Positions 1 through 6,948 of a stretch of DNA of 40,712 nucleotides are shown here, in pieces. This stretch comes from CAKSXP01 sp964609305 (GTDB lineage Bacteria; Bacillota; Clostridia; Oscillospirales; Oscillospiraceae): contig CAZSRK010000019.1 of the NCBI GenBank assembly GCA_964609305.1, positions 1 to 40,712 on the forward strand. The letters are read 5' to 3'. How positions within the stretch are numbered: the stretch's first letter is position 1; each line of letters starts with the position of its first letter. The translations under genes were made by a program, and so were the position numbers. The notes beneath the pieces were generated by a model. The model made no database searches. It had not been told where the DNA came from and saw only the letters and a list, made by a program, of their open reading frames with translations.

Positions 1-249
1 AGAGTTTAAATCAGTATTCTAATCAGTGCCAGAATCACCTTTCCAAGCACAAATAGGCGAAGCCGCAAGGGGTGCAGCCCCTTGTTCGGAACGAAGTGAC
101 GCAAAACAGCCCGGACTTTCAATCGTCCGGGCTGTTAGCCTCGCAGAGCGCACATACAGGGCTTGCCTCTGTATAGAAGTGCGCCCTTTGTTCCAAAGGG
201 ATATATTCTGCTACCGAAATGGATGTACTTTTCTCAATACGCCATTTAT
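1..249. other. Left-edge non-coding region, no convincing gene
   Basis: I see no convincing gene here. An 82-codon open frame crosses it on the plus strand but has no ribosome site and no recognisable protein character. The stretch holds a short hairpin (CAAGGGG at 66-72 pairing with CCCCTTG at 78-84) and the stronger hairpin at 105-136, annotated separately. It is the downstream flank of the leftward zinc-ribbon operon. Confidence 0.5.
101..136 (-). terminator. Probable terminator of the zinc-ribbon operon
   Basis: A perfect 12-bp stem (105-116 with 125-136; arm AACAGCCCGGAC) encloses an 8-nt loop. Read leftward, the 3' arm runs into TTTT (complement of 103-106). It lies about 110 bp downstream of the last leftward gene, so it probably ends that operon. 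The U tract is short, so efficiency may be modest. Confidence 0.55.
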
Positions 250-2202
250 TCACCAGTATTTTTTGGGTGAGTAGTTGATACGCTCTGAGTAGTCATTTCG
301 CTCAACAAGTTCACCATTCCAATAGAGATAAGCAATCCACAAATCGGTTATTTCATTGCCTTTTCCAAGTTGGAACGGGTAAACCATTGCTTCATAAGAG
401 TCTGCACCAACCTGTCCCACAAGTTTATAGCACCAATCAGTACTGTCGCTCGAATCATATTCTACTGCATTGTGTAGATCACCTTGCAAAGTAATATATT
501 GCGGAAGTATATAAGCGACAAGAAATTCATTCATATCTTCGGTGGAGATATATGGGGGAACAGTTTCCTGTTTAGATGTGCTGTCATTATTATCGTTTAC
601 ATCTATTGTGGGTGTGGTTTCTGATTCTGTCGGAGGAGTCAATACATCGTCGCTGTATCCATAAACAATGAAGTGGGATTGTTCTTTTTCCAAATCCACA
701 TACCTTGTGTAAATAATGCTATGCTCCAAATCACTACTGGTTAATGCCTTGCCACTTTGATAAGTAGCTTTGTCCTCGTCTGATCCGCCTGCCAGTGCAA
801 CATCTGCAAGAATATCTTCTGTCTTTGTAGACACAGTTTCAGACCAATCATTGCCATACAATTCGTGCTGTATTGCTCCAACAATGGAACTGATAACCCA
901 CCACCGATGCATGATTATTGTTTGGTCGGATGTGCCAGTAGACGGATAGATATATTCCATCCGTATAATGTGCTTTCCATTTGTCACATCAACCGACAAT
1001 GTTTCACCATTCGGGAACGAATACTCAAGAGTGTTCCCGGAGATTTCTGCATCAATCAAGTAGCCGTTTCCTTCTGGATCTTCGGCAGCCATTTCGTTAT
1101 ATGCATTGACAAAAGCTGACCACAAAATACCTGTCGATTCCTCAGAAGTTGCCGGAGCCGTTCCTCCACCATCCATGTTCATCAACCAGCACTCAGTTTC
1201 CTCATCATAGGAAACCACCTCGCCATCCAGTGTCAGATAAGTTGTATAAACCGTATTACTATAATCCGGCACATAGTAGCAGCGTGCAGTTACTTCATGT
1301 AAAACATCTTGACCAAAAGCATTTTTTGTTTCAAAGGCAGTTTTGATTAAGTAATAATGAGCTGTATATCCATCGCTGGTTTCATAGTCGCAGATATAGC
1401 TTGTAGCCGTATGTGTCCACTTGTAGTCGCTGTATTCGACACCAAAGAAATCGCTTGCACCCTCCCAAAATGCAGTGAAAACATCGCCTGTATAATCTTC
1501 AGGGCTATTTATATTTTCTTGCTCACTCTGTTGCGCTGAATTACTTTGGGAGTAATTTCTAGCTGTATCCAATTTTGGTATTGCAATAATAGCAATTAAA
1601 AGAACAACGAAAATCACAATCGGAACAAGACACCCACTTCGTTTTTTAGGCTTTGCGGGATTTGACAATGTTGGATATTGTGTTTTTACCTGTTCTCCAG
1701 AATAGCTTTCGTAATAGGTTGTTTGGGCATTGCTTTGTGGCGGCGCACTACATATATCTTCAAGCGCATGATAGATACGCTCTGCCTCTGGCTCAGTTTT
1801 CTTGGTAAACAAAACTGTATTATGATCGTTAAGAAGCTGCATCCGGGTTGCTTCTCCCGTAATCCCCTCTGTTGTTGTGATAATCGAAAAATAACCGCTT
1901 TTTATCGCAGTTGCGCGAACTGAATTGACTTCCAATATTTCAACATAGGGGATTGTCTTGTCAAATCGAAACTGTTTCATTCCCTTTTGCTTATAGATGT
2001 GAACACCATCGGGAGTTAATTCGATTTCTTTACTGCTTTCAAAATCCTTGTAGTGAAGTCCCCAATACTCCGCATAGATATCTGGTTGCGAAGCATGTTC
2101 TGTTTCTTCGGTTGCCGTAAACGAAACACACTTTGTACCGCATTTCTGGCAGAATTGCATTGCATCATCCATAGGATTTCCGCATTTTACGCAATACTTC
2201 AT
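250..2202 (-). CDS. Zinc-ribbon, PH-like membrane protein with large extracellular part
   Basis: 650 aa, no named family recognised. Residues 1-25 form a zinc ribbon with two CxxCG knuckles (YCVKCG...FCQKCG). Residues about 40-150 look like a beta-rich PH/GRAM-like domain (inferred from the alternating hydrophobic pattern and a closing helix). A Lys/Arg-rich stretch precedes one hydrophobic segment at about 190-210 (VPIVIFVVLLIAIIAIP). The remaining 440 residues are rich in Tyr, Thr, Asp and Glu and are probably outside the cell. Topology would thus be zinc ribbon and PH-like domain inside, sensor-like domain outside. It is the last gene of a three-gene leftward operon, 17 bp after the broken paralogue, whose first 25 residues are nearly identical. 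A sensory or envelope role is inference only. Confidence 0.8.
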   Translation of the reverse strand: MKYCVKCGNPMDDAMQFCQKCGTKCVSFTATEETEHASQPDIYAEYWGLHYKDFESSKEIELTPDGVHIYKQKGMKQFRFDKTIPYVEILEVNSVRATAIKSGYFSIITTTEGITGEATRMQLLNDHNTVLFTKKTEPEAERIYHALEDICSAPPQSNAQTTYYESYSGEQVKTQYPTLSNPAKPKKRSGCLVPIVIFVVLLIAIIAIPKLDTARNYSQSNSAQQSEQENINSPEDYTGDVFTAFWEGASDFFGVEYSDYKWTHTATSYICDYETSDGYTAHYYLIKTAFETKNAFGQDVLHEVTARCYYVPDYSNTVYTTYLTLDGEVVSYDEETECWLMNMDGGGTAPATSEESTGILWSAFVNAYNEMAAEDPEGNGYLIDAEISGNTLEYSFPNGETLSVDVTNGKHIIRMEYIYPSTGTSDQTIIMHRWWVISSIVGAIQHELYGNDWSETVSTKTEDILADVALAGGSDEDKATYQSGKALTSSDLEHSIIYTRYVDLEKEQSHFIVYGYSDDVLTPPTESETTPTIDVNDNNDSTSKQETVPPYISTEDMNEFLVAYILPQYITLQGDLHNAVEYDSSDSTDWCYKLVGQVGADSYEAMVYPFQLGKGNEITDLWIAYLYWNGELVERNDYSERINYSPKKYW

Positions 2203-2219
2203 TCCCGATCCCCCTTTGT

Positions 2220-3180
2220 TTATTGATATAGAGACTCAAGTTCTTTATAGTAATCCTCTATAATCTGATCATAGGAATCGTCATAGTGATCAACCAACGA
2301 CTGCGCTCCCGTATTAGAGAAAATTTCAAAGTGGAACCAGTCCACGCTATCATCTTGATACTTCATAAACGCTCTGGCTTCGCCGTTGTATGTTGTATGT
2401 AGTTCCGTTGACTTTGCAAGTGAAAATGAAAGTGTAATGGCAATCATACCAACCACTGTCCTCGCCAAATCTGAACTTGCTGCTATCGACATTCAGATAA
2501 GTCAGACCGTCAATGGATTTTGCATATTCCATAAGGGACTGGCTGACAGCGGGGATTTGTTCTTCATACCAATTCCGAACATCGGCCAAGGTAATAGCTG
2601 TATTTGCATTATTATCCTGCGGTGCCTCGTCGTTTTGCTTGCTATCAATAGCTGGCTGTGAGGTATACTGATCTTCACCATCTTGCGAAGTCGTGCTGCT
2701 TGTGCTTGCGCCGATACCAACAACCACAAAGGCTGCAACGACACAAATTAGTACAAATATTTTCTTTTTCAGTCCAGACTGTCGATTCAAAACATATGGA
2801 TTGCCTTTTGGTGACTTGGCAAGAACAAAGAACATCGCCGCAAGAATAGCAAAGAATCCCCCCATACCAACAGTCATACCTGCTTCCCCGACCATAGCTC
2901 CGATAAGCACATATAGTCCAGCAAGCACGATGCACACAATCAGCCAAATCTTCATGCTTTTTCGCAACGAAGTCAGATTATTTGCTTTTACATTGTCGTT
3001 CACAGGAGCAGTTTTCGTTTGCTCTGTTGGAGTATGTATCTGTTTCAACTCAACTTTCTGTGCAACTGGATCTGAAGCTTTCGGTGTTGGGGCAGTATCG
3101 TTAATTGCTCTTGTTCCGCACTTCTGGCAAAACAGCATATCATCTTCCATTGGATTTCCACATTTATAGCAGTATTTCAT
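2220..3180 (-). pseudogene. Frameshifted zinc-ribbon membrane protein (7-bp duplication)
   Basis: The gene starts at 3180 with a zinc ribbon (YCYKCG...FCQKCG). A Pro/Thr-rich linker follows, then two hydrophobic segments at about 75-115, a third at about 143-160, and an extracellular tail. The frame stops early at 2350 (276 aa) after NGTTYN. A second frame ending at 2220 carries the expected continuation (GEARAFMKYQDD and onward to LESLYQ). The shift is explained exactly by two tandem copies of GTTGTAT (plus strand 2385-2391 and 2392-2398). Removing one copy joins TTYN to GEARAF and gives a protein of about 317 aa. It lies 21 bp after the regulator gene and 17 bp before its paralogue, so all three are probably co-transcribed. 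It could be a decayed gene, a phase-variable one, or a sequencing error; function is unknown. Confidence 0.75.
2385..2398. repeat. 7-bp tandem duplication causing a frameshift
   Basis: GTTGTAT occurs twice head to tail (2385-2391, 2392-2398). Seven is not a multiple of three, and the duplication sits exactly where the reading frame of the zinc-ribbon membrane protein changes. Slipped-strand replication can add or remove such a unit, so the event may be reversible. Confidence 0.85.
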
Positions 3181-3201
3181 TTCGATTTTCCCTCTTTTCT
3201 C

Positions 3202-3921
3202 CTATGCTCTAAATTGATAACCACACTTCATACAAGTAACTATAACTTTGCTGGACCCGATATTTCCTGCCACCAGACCAAGAGGCCCCAAAATAGCAGC
3301 ACCCACAACGCCTTTTCCAACGCCATATCCCTTTTTATTACCGGACAGAGATGTCGATCCGCAACGAGGGCATTTCAACATCTCATCATACTGTTTGCGC
3401 TGAAGCCGGAGTTGCTGGCGCTGCTGCTCCGTTTGCTTTCGTGCTTCCTCTAATTCCTGCTGCTGCATTTGCAGGGCTTGCTGCTGCATTTGCAAATTGG
3501 CTTTATAGTAAGCCAAGTCCATATCCGTTTTTGTGAGTTCCCCAGTTTCCGGCCTGTCCGCCACAAAAGAGGTAAATGGGTTTCCACAATAGCCGCAGAA
3601 TGCACTGTCCGCACGATTTTCTTTACCGCACCTTGTGCAGGACATCACATCCAGCTTGACTACAGCAGGAGCTGTTTCAACAGTCGAGGCATCTTTTATT
3701 GCTTCCACATCTTCTTCAACGGACAAATCATCTTTAAGCAGTTGGTCGATGGACACCCCAAATATCTCACTCAAAAGAATAATTTTACTCGGTTCCGGCA
3801 ATGTTTGCTGCGCTTCCCATTTGGAAACAGATTGCCGAGATACATCGAGCATTTCCGCAAGTTGCTCCTGCGATAGCCCCTTTTGACGCCGAAGCAGCAG
3901 CAGTTTCTCTGAAAAGGTCAT
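3202..3921 (-). CDS. XRE-family regulator with two zinc ribbons and a coiled coil
   Basis: 239 aa. Residues 1-60 are a Cro/C1-type helix-turn-helix (LSQEQLAEMLDVSRQSVSKWE), so it should bind DNA, probably as a dimer. A zinc ribbon follows at about 96-115 (CTRCGKENRADSAFCGYCG). A long Gln/Glu/Arg-rich coiled coil at about 135-185 contains a near-exact internal repeat of LQMQQQ. The C-terminus is a second ribbon (CPRCGS...CMKCGYQF) whose knuckles are split by a glycine-rich hydrophobic loop (GYGVGKGVVGAAILGPLGLVAG), a layout common in Firmicutes zinc-ribbon proteins. That loop might touch membranes or pack between subunits (inference). It is the first gene of the leftward operon and has a GGGAGG ribosome site. 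Regulation of its own operon and of the divergent regulator at 4123 is likely but unproven. Confidence 0.85.
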   Translation of the reverse strand: MTFSEKLLLLRRQKGLSQEQLAEMLDVSRQSVSKWEAQQTLPEPSKIILLSEIFGVSIDQLLKDDLSVEEDVEAIKDASTVETAPAVVKLDVMSCTRCGKENRADSAFCGYCGNPFTSFVADRPETGELTKTDMDLAYYKANLQMQQQALQMQQQELEEARKQTEQQRQQLRLQRKQYDEMLKCPRCGSTSLSGNKKGYGVGKGVVGAAILGPLGLVAGNIGSSKVIVTCMKCGYQFRA

Positions 3922-3995
3922 ATATATCGTCCTCCCTTCGACAAATATTGTATTTCTTTTCGAGGTTGCATGCTACCAATTTTCTTTGATATTTC

Positions 3996-4035
3996 AGCAC
4001 GCAGAAGTTGCGTGCTTATTTTTTCGCAACTTCTG
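3996..4035. promoter_or_regulatory. Overlapping alternative hairpins in the divergent intergenic region
   Basis: Two mutually exclusive stems share the bases around 4002-4012. Stem A pairs AGCACGCA (3996-4003) with TGCGTGCT (4009-4016) and is followed on the plus strand by TATTTTTT, like a terminator. Stem B pairs CAGAAGTTGCG (4002-4012) with CGCAACTTCTG (4025-4035). Read leftward, both lie in the roughly 130-nt leader of the zinc-ribbon regulator. The layout resembles an attenuator or a paired operator. Neither function is shown by sequence alone. Confidence 0.45.
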
Positions 4036-4061
4036 GTTACGCTAATAGCAGCATCTTATAT

Positions 4062-4091
4062 ATTATAGCTTATTTATTACGCTGAAAGCAA
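4062..4091 (-). promoter_or_regulatory. Promoter for the leftward zinc-ribbon operon
   Basis: On the minus strand a perfect -10 TATAAT (complement of 4062-4067) lies 18 bp from a weak -35 TTGCTT (complement of 4086-4091). It would give a leader of about 130 nt before the start at 3921. Confidence 0.5.
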
Positions 4092-4101
4092 TAGTTATAA
4101 T
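4073..4101 (+). promoter_or_regulatory. Promoter for the small XRE regulator
   Basis: A perfect -10 TATAAT (4096-4101) sits 22 bp before the GTG start at 4123. The -35 is poor (TTTATT at 4073-4078, 17-bp spacer), which fits a gene that depends on an activator or is autoregulated. It overlaps the oppositely directed promoter, so the two transcription units probably interfere. Confidence 0.45.
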
Positions 4102-4122
4102 ACAATTGTTGGAGGTGAGGCA

Positions 4123-4455
4123 GTGAAAGAATTGTCCTTAGAGCAGGTTGGTAAACGGTTGCGCCGGATTCGCTCCCAAATGGAACTGACAAGGGAGCAA
4201 TTTGCAGAGCAGGTCGGCATCTCGCCTCAATTCCTTGCGGAAATTGAAAACGGCAAAAAGGGAATGTCTGCCGAAACACTTTTCAAAATTTGCAGTCGGT
4301 TTGATTTGTCCGCTGATTATATTTTGTTAGGAAAATCATCTTCGGCACAATTATCTGATCCCGTGCAAGTCGCACTGAATAATTTTTCTGAACCGTATAT
4401 TGAATTGACAGAGGAAATCATAAGAGCAATAGAAAAGGTGGCAACCGCAAAGTAA
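4123..4455 (+). CDS. Small XRE-family transcriptional regulator
   Basis: 110 aa, almost entirely one Cro/C1-type helix-turn-helix domain (residues about 8-65; LTREQFAEQVGISPQFLAEIE is the HTH core, followed by SADYILLG). A short helical tail probably serves for dimerisation. The GTG start at 4123 is set by the ribosome site GGAGGTGAGG at 4111-4120. The gene is divergent from the zinc-ribbon operon and convergent with the excisionase module, and is monocistronic with its own promoter and terminator. Regulators of this type are common in integrated elements, where they control excision or conjugation genes. That role is inference; the target sites are not identified. Confidence 0.85.
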   Translation: MKELSLEQVGKRLRRIRSQMELTREQFAEQVGISPQFLAEIENGKKGMSAETLFKICSRFDLSADYILLGKSSSAQLSDPVQVALNNFSEPYIELTEEIIRAIEKVATAK

Positions 4456-4473
4456 ACGGCTGCCATCTTTTTT
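4437..4473 (+). terminator. Terminator overlapping the end of the XRE gene
   Basis: The arm GGTGGCAACCG (4437-4447) pairs with CGGCTGCCATC (4457-4467), with one mismatch and one G-T pair. TTTTTT follows at 4468-4473. The stop codon (4453-4455) lies in the loop, so the gene end and terminator are fused. Confidence 0.75.
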
Positions 4474-4492
4474 GCCATGATTTAATTCAAAA

Positions 4493-4777
4493 TTAAGCTA
4501 AAAATCCATTTTTCTTTGCCCATTTGCTCGCCGCTTGTCGGCGTTCCTCACTGTACGGCGCAGTCAGCCGGAAGCTCAATCTGCCTTTTTCGATCTCAAA
4601 GGTTAGCCCTCCTTGCTCGTCATCATCGGTCTGACGGCAGCATTGCGGGTGCTTCTCCGCAAATGCTGTCAGCCGTTTTTTCAGATCGGTGTTGTGGGTT
4701 TGCACCTCGATTATGCTCCCGTGTTCGTCAAAATAAATGACTGTGGTCTTTTCTCTCTTGGTAAGTCCTGTTCTCAT
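4493..4777 (-). CDS. Small conserved mobile-element protein of unknown function
   Basis: 94 aa. It is rich in charged residues, with a core TTVIYFDEHGSIIEVQTHN, an acidic DDDEQGG and a basic C-terminal helix. From memory, proteins with this pattern are frequent beside excisionase genes in gut Firmicutes conjugative elements; their function is unknown. I chose the ATG at 4777 because AGGAGG (complement of 4782-4787) precedes it by four bases. An in-frame ATG at 4798 lacks a ribosome site. It is 148 bp downstream of the excisionase-like gene and convergent with the XRE regulator. No catalytic motif is visible. Confidence 0.7.
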   Translation of the reverse strand: MRTGLTKREKTTVIYFDEHGSIIEVQTHNTDLKKRLTAFAEKHPQCCRQTDDDEQGGLTFEIEKGRLSFRLTAPYSEERRQAASKWAKKNGFLA

Positions 4778-4925
4778 AAAACCTCCTGTTTTTCGCAAAT
4801 TTTTCTCAGTTCTTGAATTGGAAAAGTGGTGTGATTTTCAGATAGAAACACTCCAAACGATGCGGAGTATGTTTCGGCTCGCAATATCGGCTGATTTGCC
4901 ACTTTCCCGACTCTTGACCGTGTTT

Positions 4926-5126
4926 TCAAACCTTTCGGTTTGTGCGGCTTTTCAGCCATTCTACAAGCTCATTTTTCATCACCAACTTGCGCCCGCCGAT
5001 CCGCAAGGTCGGAAAATCTGGGTCATTCAAAAGGTTGTATGCACCCGCTTTGGAAATCTGCAACGCCTCCGCAAGCTGCTTTGCATCCATCACATCGGGC
5101 ATAGTCTCAAACGGTTCTCTGCTCAT
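4926..5126 (-). CDS. Excisionase-like helix-turn-helix DNA-binding protein
   Basis: 66 aa. The sequence DAKQLAEALQISKAGAYNLL followed by PTLRIGGRKLVMKNELVEWL is the classic excisionase / HTH_17 (MerR-like winged helix) pattern. The recognition helix comes first, then the beta wing (IGGRK), then the closing helix (ELVEWL). Proteins of this family bend DNA at attachment sites and steer tyrosine recombinases toward excision. A strong AAAGGAGG ribosome site supports the start at 5126. The expected partner integrase is missing downstream, so it may be an orphan or act with an integrase elsewhere. Confidence 0.8.
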   Translation of the reverse strand: MSREPFETMPDVMDAKQLAEALQISKAGAYNLLNDPDFPTLRIGGRKLVMKNELVEWLKSRTNRKV

Positions 5127-5197
5127 AAAATCCTCCTTTCGGGCATGAAAAAGCAGCAGCCACCATTTCGGTAACTGCTGCTCATCAAACTATAAGT

Positions 5198-5647
5198 TTA
5201 CGAGTAATGTTTTCTTCTCTGCTCATCACAGTAGGACAGAAACTTTTCAATTTTGTCCTCGTTTCTAACTGTCATGTTGCAAAGTTTTGCTAAATGCTTC
5301 TTCTTATCGAATTCTTCACGGGTATATACATCGCAAAGCTCCACACTGTTGTTTTCAGGCCAAATATCATTGATGATTCCTGTTCTCAAAAAATCGCTCA
5401 TAATGTGTTGACCTTCAAAACGCTCATCCATGACTACATGAATATCATAAGAACCCATTCGATATATTCCTCCGACTTTGATACGGTTTTTCACAAGGAC
5501 AATCAGTTCTTCCAGTTTGTAGGAAATTTCACCTTCAATGTTCCTTTTGAACTTTCTGTTAAACAAATAGGCTTTCCCGGGAATAAGTTCTTTGCCATCT
5601 CGTATGTTACAACGACGAATCATATCAAAAATTCCATCATTTGTCAT
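5198..5647 (-). CDS. Hypothetical protein coupled to the sigma-like gene
   Basis: 149 aa, family not recognised. It is a soluble alpha/beta-looking protein with no signal peptide or membrane segment. A central beta-rich part (about 20-80) is followed by a charged helical C-terminus (DKIEKFLSYCDEQRRK). Its ATG directly follows the TAA of the upstream sigma-like gene, and its ribosome site AAGGTGAG lies inside that gene's end, so translation is probably coupled. The pairing suggests a shared function in the mobile module, for example as an accessory or anti-sigma partner, but nothing in the sequence proves this. Confidence 0.65.
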   Translation of the reverse strand: MTNDGIFDMIRRCNIRDGKELIPGKAYLFNRKFKRNIEGEISYKLEELIVLVKNRIKVGGIYRMGSYDIHVVMDERFEGQHIMSDFLRTGIINDIWPENNSVELCDVYTREEFDKKKHLAKLCNMTVRNEDKIEKFLSYCDEQRRKHYS

Positions 5648-6604
5648 TTAGTTCTCACCTTGCTTTCCATGATGGTTGTCCAAATATTTCCCATATTCCG
5701 CTGTTACGAAATCCTCATAAGCGTCTGCAATCTTGGCGATACGCTTATGGACTGCGCTGGCAGTCTTGTAGCCAACCTTGCCTGCGATCTCTTGTTCGGT
5801 GTAGCCCTTCATACGCAGCTTCAATATCTCCCGGTCTTTCTCCGTAATGGTACTTTCTGCAAAGGAAGCAATCTGCATTTCAGAAATAACGGAGTTCTCA
5901 AAATCGCTGCGGGGGTCAGCTACATCAAAAATGTCACCGTCCTCGCTCTCCATCATTTCATCCAGAGAGATCGGCTTACCGGAACGGTTGTGATGCCACT
6001 TCCGCATGAAATCGGTCTTGACGGTGCTGCTTGTGGTTTCGTAATCCTCTACGGTACGGTTTTCCCAGATAGCGTCAATCACAGGTTGCCAGTTCTGTTC
6101 CGCAATCACCATATCGGTGATATTGCCGATCAGATTGCTGAACTGCTGATAGGTTAGCCACGGCACTTTCACGCCTTGCGGGATATTGTAAAGGTTTTGA
6201 AAACCAAGTCCGTTCTGCTCAAACTTCATTCGGATGTAGGAAATAATGCTGTACGACAAACGCCACAAAGGGAAATATCCTGCGTACTGTGTCCATGTAC
6301 CGGGAATGTCACGATAATTGCCCTTGCGGTCTTTCACTTGAAAAAACTGCCATATGCTCCATGCGTAGCAGTCCCACACAAGCAGCTTAAACATATCGTC
6401 GCATACAATGTGGTTGTACTTATCCGTCCTCAGAACTTCATAGGGGCAGCGGGGCAGATCATAGGCTGGTTTCCACTTTTCTGCAAGTTCCCTTGGCAAG
6501 CTGTAAAACAGGGTCAGCCATGATTTGTCGCTGTCCTGCGGTATTTCGATGATCTCACCGGGCAGCACCACAATGAATCCTTTTGGGCTTTTCCGCTTCT
6601 CCAT
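5648..6604 (-). CDS. Sigma-70-region-4-like protein of a mobile element
   Basis: 318 aa. The C-terminal 75 residues resemble sigma factor region 4: ITEKDREILKLRMKGYTEQ, then a helix-turn-helix (EQEIAGKVGYKTASAVHKRI). The first 230 residues are rich in Trp, Tyr and Phe (CYAWSIWQFFQV, LTYQQFSNLIG) and match no sigma region 2 that I recognise. It may be a divergent sigma factor or a DNA-binding accessory protein. The ATG at 6604 is preferred over an upstream TTG (6619) because GGAGGTG (complement of 6611-6617) is well spaced for it and overlaps the TTG frame. It is the first gene of the module, and a 20-bp perfect palindrome lies about 90 bp upstream. Confidence 0.7.
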   Translation of the reverse strand: MEKRKSPKGFIVVLPGEIIEIPQDSDKSWLTLFYSLPRELAEKWKPAYDLPRCPYEVLRTDKYNHIVCDDMFKLLVWDCYAWSIWQFFQVKDRKGNYRDIPGTWTQYAGYFPLWRLSYSIISYIRMKFEQNGLGFQNLYNIPQGVKVPWLTYQQFSNLIGNITDMVIAEQNWQPVIDAIWENRTVEDYETTSSTVKTDFMRKWHHNRSGKPISLDEMMESEDGDIFDVADPRSDFENSVISEMQIASFAESTITEKDREILKLRMKGYTEQEIAGKVGYKTASAVHKRIAKIADAYEDFVTAEYGKYLDNHHGKQGEN

Positions 6605-6694
6605 AAGCGTCACCTCCAATCGTTTTGAAATAGCCCTCTACTGTATATGTGGCATGAGAAAGGCTGAATTGTTCCAATATTTCCAAAATTTTTT

Positions 6695-6714
6695 GAGATT
6701 TTTTAAAAAATCTC
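6695..6714. repeat. Perfect 20-bp palindrome upstream of the sigma-like gene
   Basis: GAGATTTTTT (6695-6704) is followed immediately by its reverse complement AAAAAATCTC (6705-6714). It lies 90 bp upstream of the sigma-like start, in promoter position, so it could be an operator for a dimeric repressor. A cruciform or weak bidirectional terminator is the alternative. Confidence 0.5.
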
Positions 6715-6790
6715 GGAATGGAAAGGATAGGAAAGATATGAGTTAATTATACTCGAAAAGTGTGAATAAATCTATTGCTTCTACGCTCAG

Positions 6791-6835
6791 GCAAAAAGAT
6801 AACGGGTACTCGGCTTTCACCGAATACCCGTTATC
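6791..6835 (-). terminator. Terminator of the EF-G-like gene
   Basis: A 16-bp stem with one mismatch (6798-6813 with 6820-6835) has a 6-nt loop. On the minus strand it is followed by TTTTTGC (complement of 6791-6797). It lies about 115 bp downstream of the stop codon at 6949. There is no U tract on the plus strand, so it acts leftward. Confidence 0.8.
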
Positions 6836-6948
6836 TCGTTTACCAACCCCGTCTGACAGATGCCCAAATCGTAATTTTTTTCAAATTACTTTCTTATGAG
6901 CACCTGTGTAAACCGGCGGGCAGTTTAGTATGTTATCTGTTATCCGTA

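Larger units (their letters stand above)
4493..6604 (-). mobile_element. Remnant or edge of an integrative/conjugative element module
   Basis: Four AT-rich leftward genes form a block: a sigma-region-4-like protein, a hypothetical protein, an excisionase-like HTH protein and a small protein of a kind I associate with Firmicutes conjugative elements. In such elements an integrase normally follows the excisionase gene; none is present here. Lower GC than the 7-40 kb core supports foreign origin. The boundaries are not defined, and no flanking direct repeat was found. Confidence 0.5.
6605..6948. other. Junction region between accessory DNA and core
   Basis: No gene is supported here. The left half is AT-rich and carries the 5' flank of the sigma-like gene, with the palindrome at 6695-6714. 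The right half carries the terminator of the EF-G-like gene (6791-6835) and a small hairpin (GTAATTT 6871-6877 with AAATTAC 6883-6889). The base composition changes from low to high GC across this stretch, so an element boundary could lie here. No flanking repeat was found. Confidence 0.5.

Noticed and set aside
26..274. 82-codon plus-strand frame at the left edge
   Set aside because: It has no ribosome site, overlaps two hairpins and the end of the zinc-ribbon gene, and does not look protein-like.
4774..4959. 61-codon minus-strand frame between the excisionase-like gene and the small element gene
   Set aside because: It overlaps the end of the excisionase-like gene by 34 bp, has only a weak ribosome site and no recognisable protein pattern. 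It could still be a real small gene, but I cannot support it.
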